The translations under genes and the position numbers were made by a program. A stretch of DNA of 64,000 nucleotides from Bacteroidales bacterium (GTDB lineage Bacteria; Bacteroidota; Bacteroidia; Bacteroidales; UBA932): the NCBI GenBank assembly GCA_021371955.1, contig JAJFVD010000005.1, positions 166,719 to 230,718 on the forward strand, written 5' to 3'. Under the pieces are notes generated by a model. It did no database searches, was not told the DNA's origin, and saw only the letters and a list, made by a program, of their open reading frames with translations. Below, one piece after another: positions 61,192 to 64,000 of the stretch; the first letter of the stretch is position 1, and each line of letters opens with the position of its first letter.

Positions 61192-62367
61192 TTATATTTT
61201 CTGTTTATCTTTTGAATAAATCTTATCCATTACTAAAGCGATAGCTCCGTCCCCGGTAACATTACATGCTGTTCCAAAACTGTCCATTGTGATGTACAGG
61301 GCAATCATAAGACCTATAGCATTCTGATCAAATCCGAGCATTGACTGCAGAATACCAACTGCCGCCATAATCGCACCCCCTGGCACTCCTGGTGCTGCGA
61401 CCATAGTAATTCCAAGCATTAATATGAATCCGGCAAAGATATCAAGGCCTGCAGGCATGCCCAACATCCACATTATTGCATAAGCACAGGAAACAATTTT
61501 TAGCGTACTGCCGGCAAGGTGAATTGTTGCACAAAGAGGTATAACGAAATCGGCAAGTTCCGGATCTACTCCGTTCTTTTTTGCCTGTGCAAGCGTAACG
61601 GGAATAGTGGCTGCAGACGACTGAGTTCCAAGCGCAGTCATATATGCCGGAAGCATTGTGATTAACGCTTTAATTGGATTTTTTCCTGAAATAGCACCTG
61701 CCAGAAGATATTGAAATAGTAGCAGCATTACATGCATTACGAAAATTACGATAATGACCTTGAAGAAAAGTCCCATGATGACAGTAGCCTGTCCCTCTTC
61801 TGTGATTTTCATAAAAATGCCAAAAATGTATAATGGCAATACCGGAATTATCGCTTTAACAATAACAACGGTAATTAATTCTCTGAATTGCAGCAATACG
61901 TTTTTGAAAGTATCTCCCTTAACTGCCGTTAAACCCAATCCGAGAAGAAAGGCCAGGATTAGCGATGACGTAACACTCATGACAGGGGGCATATCAATTG
62001 AAAAATAGGGAGTTATTGAACTCCCCGCCATATCGTTTATATTTGAAAAAGACGTTCCTTTTTCAATTAAGATAGGTAAGGACCACTTTGTAGTAAAAAA
62101 AGAAAAAAATCCAGAAAATATAGTAGACCCGTAAGCTATCAATGTGGTAATTCCCAATAACTTACCCGCTCCTTTACCAAGTTCGGCAATTCCTGGCGCA
62201 ACAAGCCCCAGAATTATCAGCGGTATAACAAATCCAAGAAAATTACTAAAAATAGAATTTATTGTTACAAAGATTTTTACAATTGATTCGGGAAAAATAA
62301 AAGATGACAAAACACCTAAAATTATTGCAATAATGATTTTAGTAAGCAGACCGGGTTTAAATTTCAT
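61192..62367 (-). CDS. DAACS-family dicarboxylate/amino acid:cation symporter
   Basis: A 391-aa inner-membrane carrier with about eight helices and two re-entrant loops. HP1 carries TALGTQSSAATIPVTLA, the Ser-rich tip of the family, and the late motif is DSFGTACNVTGDGAIALVMD, which contributes to substrate and Na+ binding. Family substrates are glutamate, aspartate, serine/threonine or C4-dicarboxylates. It starts 12 bases after an isoaspartyl peptidase/asparaginase gene, so aspartate formed in the periplasm is a natural substrate. It is convergent with malQ at a 3-base gap. Confidence 0.92.
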   Translation of the reverse strand: MKFKPGLLTKIIIAIILGVLSSFIFPESIVKIFVTINSIFSNFLGFVIPLIILGLVAPGIAELGKGAGKLLGITTLIAYGSTIFSGFFSFFTTKWSLPILIEKGTSFSNINDMAGSSITPYFSIDMPPVMSVTSSLILAFLLGLGLTAVKGDTFKNVLLQFRELITVVIVKAIIPVLPLYIFGIFMKITEEGQATVIMGLFFKVIIVIFVMHVMLLLFQYLLAGAISGKNPIKALITMLPAYMTALGTQSSAATIPVTLAQAKKNGVDPELADFVIPLCATIHLAGSTLKIVSCAYAIMWMLGMPAGLDIFAGFILMLGITMVAAPGVPGGAIMAAVGILQSMLGFDQNAIGLMIALYITMDSFGTACNVTGDGAIALVMDKIYSKDKQKI

Positions 62368-62379
62368 ATTGTTTAATAT

Positions 62380-63432
62380 TTATTTCAAAAATACTTTCTC
62401 TTCTCCCTTAAGAACTCCAACTCCATATTCTCCGGTAGATTTTGCCCATGCCCTGTGCATTAATCCTGTATTGAAAACCATTGAAATATTTCCGTTTTTG
62501 TCAACAGCAATAATTCCTCCACCTGAGCCTCCCATTGGATTTATTTTATTGAATATCACCTCGTTTGCAGCCTTTTCCAAAGAAAATCCTTTATAATCCA
62601 TAAGAGCAGAAATATCAAATGCTACAACTCTCCTAATCCAATATTCGCCATGTCCGGTACCTGATATTGCAACGGTATTATTATTCGCATAGGTTCCGGC
62701 TCCGATTATTGGAACATCGCCTACCCTTCCCCACTTCTTTCCGGACATTCCGCCTGTAGATGTTGCTGCAGCCAGATTCCCATTCATATCCAATGCAACA
62801 CAGCCTACAGTGCCCTTTAAATTTGGTTCCTCTGTACCTTTTTTAATTCTTATAAGCTGTTCGTTTCTCTCTGCAGTGGAAAAATAGGAATTATCCACAA
62901 TCTCCAGTTTCATTGCATTTGCGAATGCAGACGCACCCTCTCCTATCAAAAGTACATGCTGAGTGCTGTCCATAACCATTCTTGCAGCATTTACCGGATT
63001 TTTTATATCTCTTACACCGGCCACAGCTCCTGCTTTTAGATTTGAGCCATCCATAATTGCGGCATCAAGTTCATGTATTCCGTCAATATTCATTACAGCT
63101 CCTTTTCCGGCATTAAACAACGGACAGTCTTCCATATAATTTACAACCGCCTGAACTGCGTCCAGAGATGGTTTACCCTCTGTCAACATCTTTTTACCTA
63201 TTTCAAGGGCTGCCAAAAGATTTTTCTCATATTCCGCTTTTCTTTCCGGAGTAAGTGATTTAGGTGCAGAACCTGCTCCGCCATGCACAACTAAAGCCCA
63301 TTTTCCTGTTTTTGCATTACCTTCTTTCGGATGTTTAGGATTTTGTCCGTTCTGACATATAAGAATTTGTGATGAAAACAAAATCGCCACCAACAATATT
63401 ATTGCGTTCAGCGAAGAATAAAGTTTTTTCAT
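62380..63432 (-). CDS. Exported isoaspartyl peptidase / L-asparaginase (Ntn hydrolase)
   Basis: A 350-aa type 2 asparaginase-like Ntn-hydrolase with a signal peptide (ends near QILICQNG). The proenzyme cleaves itself before the nucleophile Thr in the sequence KGTVGCVALD (about residue 207); the product motifs WALVVHGGAGSAP, ATSTGGMSGKKWGRVGDVPIIGAG and ISGTGHGEYWIRR are all there. It removes isoaspartyl residues from peptides and hydrolyses asparagine to aspartate and ammonia in the periplasm, feeding the symporter encoded next to it. A -7 box TATATTTG (minus strand, 63456-63463) is upstream. Confidence 0.93.
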   Translation of the reverse strand: MKKLYSSLNAIILLVAILFSSQILICQNGQNPKHPKEGNAKTGKWALVVHGGAGSAPKSLTPERKAEYEKNLLAALEIGKKMLTEGKPSLDAVQAVVNYMEDCPLFNAGKGAVMNIDGIHELDAAIMDGSNLKAGAVAGVRDIKNPVNAARMVMDSTQHVLLIGEGASAFANAMKLEIVDNSYFSTAERNEQLIRIKKGTEEPNLKGTVGCVALDMNGNLAAATSTGGMSGKKWGRVGDVPIIGAGTYANNNTVAISGTGHGEYWIRRVVAFDISALMDYKGFSLEKAANEVIFNKINPMGGSGGGIIAVDKNGNISMVFNTGLMHRAWAKSTGEYGVGVLKGEEKVFLK

Positions 63433-63455
63433 AGAATATAAATGCAGGTTTTATA

Positions 63456-63463
63456 CAAATATA
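63456..63463 (-). promoter_or_regulatory. -7 element TATATTTG ahead of the isoaspartyl peptidase gene
   Basis: On the minus strand TATATTTG fits TAnnTTTG, 23 bases before the ATG at 63432. A -33 element at the usual distance is not seen. Confidence 0.5.
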
Positions 63464-63499
63464 GTCTTTCTATTCCAAATCGCCTGCAGCTAGTTGTGT

Positions 63500-63646
63500 T
63501 TAACTATTGCCATTTATACACTGCCACCTGATTGCTTCGGGCTTGTGCGTCCTCCTTTTCCCCGGTCCGGCCGTTCCCACAATAATAGTCTCAAGCGGAA
63601 GAGTATCCGTCGCCATTTCGAAAGAGTCGTCAGTCTTCAGACTCAT
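63500..63646 (-). CDS. Possible 48-aa small protein in the rRNA-operon flank
   Basis: A minus-strand ATG at 63646 opens a 48-codon frame to a TAA at 63500. The product has an acidic N-terminus and a basic middle (GTAGPGKRRTHKP). The DNA around 63540-63620 is clearly richer in G+C than other intergenic sequence here, which suggests either a real small gene, a structured RNA or a remnant. I recognise no family and see no good ribosome-binding site. Confidence 0.2.
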   Translation of the reverse strand: MSLKTDDSFEMATDTLPLETIIVGTAGPGKRRTHKPEAIRWQCINGNS

Positions 63647-63664
63647 TTTTTAGTGAAAACCAAA

Positions 63665-63692
63665 TAAGTTGATTAATAATCCAATCAACTTA
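63665..63692. repeat. Perfect 10-bp inverted repeat
   Basis: TAAGTTGATT and AATCAACTTA are separated by 8 bases. There is no clean T-run after it, so it may be an operator or a weak terminator. It lies between the larger palindrome at 63710 and the small frame at 63500-63646. Confidence 0.6.
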
Positions 63693-63709
63693 ATTGTCTA
63701 AAATGCATC

Positions 63710-63797
63710 CTTGTATGATAACAGCACAAGTGCACACTCAGCCGCAGGTAGCAAAGCGGACGAGGATGGACGGTGCACTTTGTTGTTATCATACAAG
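63710..63797. repeat. Long imperfect inverted repeat (25-26 nt arms, 37 nt loop)
   Basis: The left arm 63710-63735 (CTTGTATGATAACAGCACAA...) and the right arm 63773-63797 are complementary in all but a few positions. The 37-base loop is GC-rich. Such a fold could be a structured RNA, a REP/MITE-like element or a recombination site. It lies between the rRNA operon terminator and the peptidase gene; there are no genes around it that explain it. Confidence 0.6.
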
Positions 63798-63859
63798 ATA
63801 GGTTTTACAGAAATGATAGTTTTGATAGGTATTATCAGTAATCTGGCATTGGTACATAC

Positions 63860-63896
63860 AAAAAAAAGAGTCTGACGATTACTCATCAGACTCTTT
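63860..63896 (-). terminator. Rho-independent terminator of the rRNA operon
   Basis: On the minus strand AAAGAGTCTGA-N10-TCAGACTCTTT gives a perfect 11-bp stem and is followed by a T-run, 8 or so bases after the 5S 3' end. It ends the 16S-23S-5S transcript. Confidence 0.88.
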
Positions 63897-63903
63897 CGTA
63901 AAA

Positions 63904-64000
<97 letters not shown>

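Larger units (their letters stand above)
63433..63859. other. Gene-poor spacer between the peptidase gene and the rRNA operon
   Basis: More than 400 bases without a convincing gene. It contains the peptidase promoter (63456-63463), a possible 48-codon frame, a short hairpin near 63627-63650 followed by TTTTTT on the plus strand, and two inverted repeats (63665-63692 and 63710-63797). No tRNA is seen. Confidence 0.6.

Noticed and set aside
63710..63797. Integron attC site
   Set aside because: The arms are complementary as in attC, but I do not find GTTRRRY/RYYYAAC core sites in the right places, nor an integrase or gene cassettes.
63698..63886. A 62-codon minus-strand frame in the rRNA flank
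   Set aside because: It begins in the rRNA terminator and is made mostly of the long inverted repeat, so its composition comes from the palindrome and not from coding constraint.

Overview
The window looks like a compact chromosomal segment of a strictly anaerobic, saccharolytic and peptide-fermenting member of the Bacteroidales (Bacteroidetes). The grounds are a SusC/SusD/SusE starch-uptake system, many signal-peptidase-II lipoproteins, the Bacteroidetes -7 promoter element TAnnTTTG at several gene starts, mostly weak Shine-Dalgarno signals, a rubredoxin, a ferredoxin-dependent 2-oxoacid oxidoreductase and an ADP-forming acyl-CoA synthetase. I see no mobile element, integrase, tRNA or CRISPR array. 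Genus cannot be read from the sequence.

Layout. 1-8.7 kb (minus strand): a housekeeping run read from a good promoter at 8.71-8.74 kb: valS, a PCMD-type lipoprotein with repeated beta-sandwich modules, a YbgC-like thioesterase, tatA, tatC, an ABC-F ATPase and the start of an rlmB-like rRNA methyltransferase cut by the window edge. 8.8-12.8 kb (plus): DUF3467 protein, etfB, etfA, acyl-CoA dehydrogenase. 12.8-13.7 kb: a CDF metal exporter. 13.8-18.4 kb (plus): a fucose-isomerase-fold protein, an M28 peptidase, a Rossmann/DUF2520 protein, a KdsC-like phosphatase and Maf. 18.4-24.5 kb: recQ (minus), then pckA, a secreted cyclophilin and an M2/M3-type metallopeptidase lipoprotein (plus). 24.6-29.9 kb (minus): a tight purine-thioether salvage operon (nucleoside deaminase, 6-oxopurine nucleoside phosphorylase, MtnA isomerase, class II aldolase) followed by a HAD phosphatase and a WalJ-like metallo-hydrolase. 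30-36.8 kb (plus): rubredoxin, radical SAM/B12 protein, ADP-forming acyl-CoA synthetase, a small membrane protein and a four-subunit 2-oxoacid:ferredoxin oxidoreductase. 36.9-39.3 kb (plus): a ZapB-like coiled coil, zapA, a 6S-RNA-like gene and rny. 39.3-58.4 kb (minus): a large starch/maltodextrin locus (LytTR two-component system with a small membrane partner, MFS sugar transporter, SusC, SusD, SusE, four GH13 enzymes), then an omega-amidase and a 5'-nucleotidase. 58.5-61.2 kb (plus): a divergent CBM20-CBM20-GH77 4-alpha-glucanotransferase. 61.2-63.4 kb (minus): a DAACS symporter with a secreted isoaspartyl peptidase/asparaginase. 63.43-63.9 kb is a palindrome-rich spacer, and the window ends inside a 5S rRNA gene, the tail of an rRNA operon read leftward.

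How the genes fit together. Starch is bound and cut at the surface (SusD, SusE, lipoprotein GH13s), maltodextrins pass SusC, are trimmed in the periplasm, enter by the MFS carrier and are rearranged by cytoplasmic GH77. Peptides are degraded by the secreted peptidases; the resulting 2-oxoacids are oxidised by the ferredoxin-dependent enzyme, and the acyl-CoA can give ATP through the ADP-forming synthetase. PEP carboxykinase and the Etf/acyl-CoA dehydrogenase set complete an anaerobic energy layout. The most interesting unit is the 26.0-29.9 kb operon. It reads as a complete deamination-first route for methylthioadenosine and/or 5'-deoxyadenosine that would end in DHAP plus a small aldehyde rather than in methionine.
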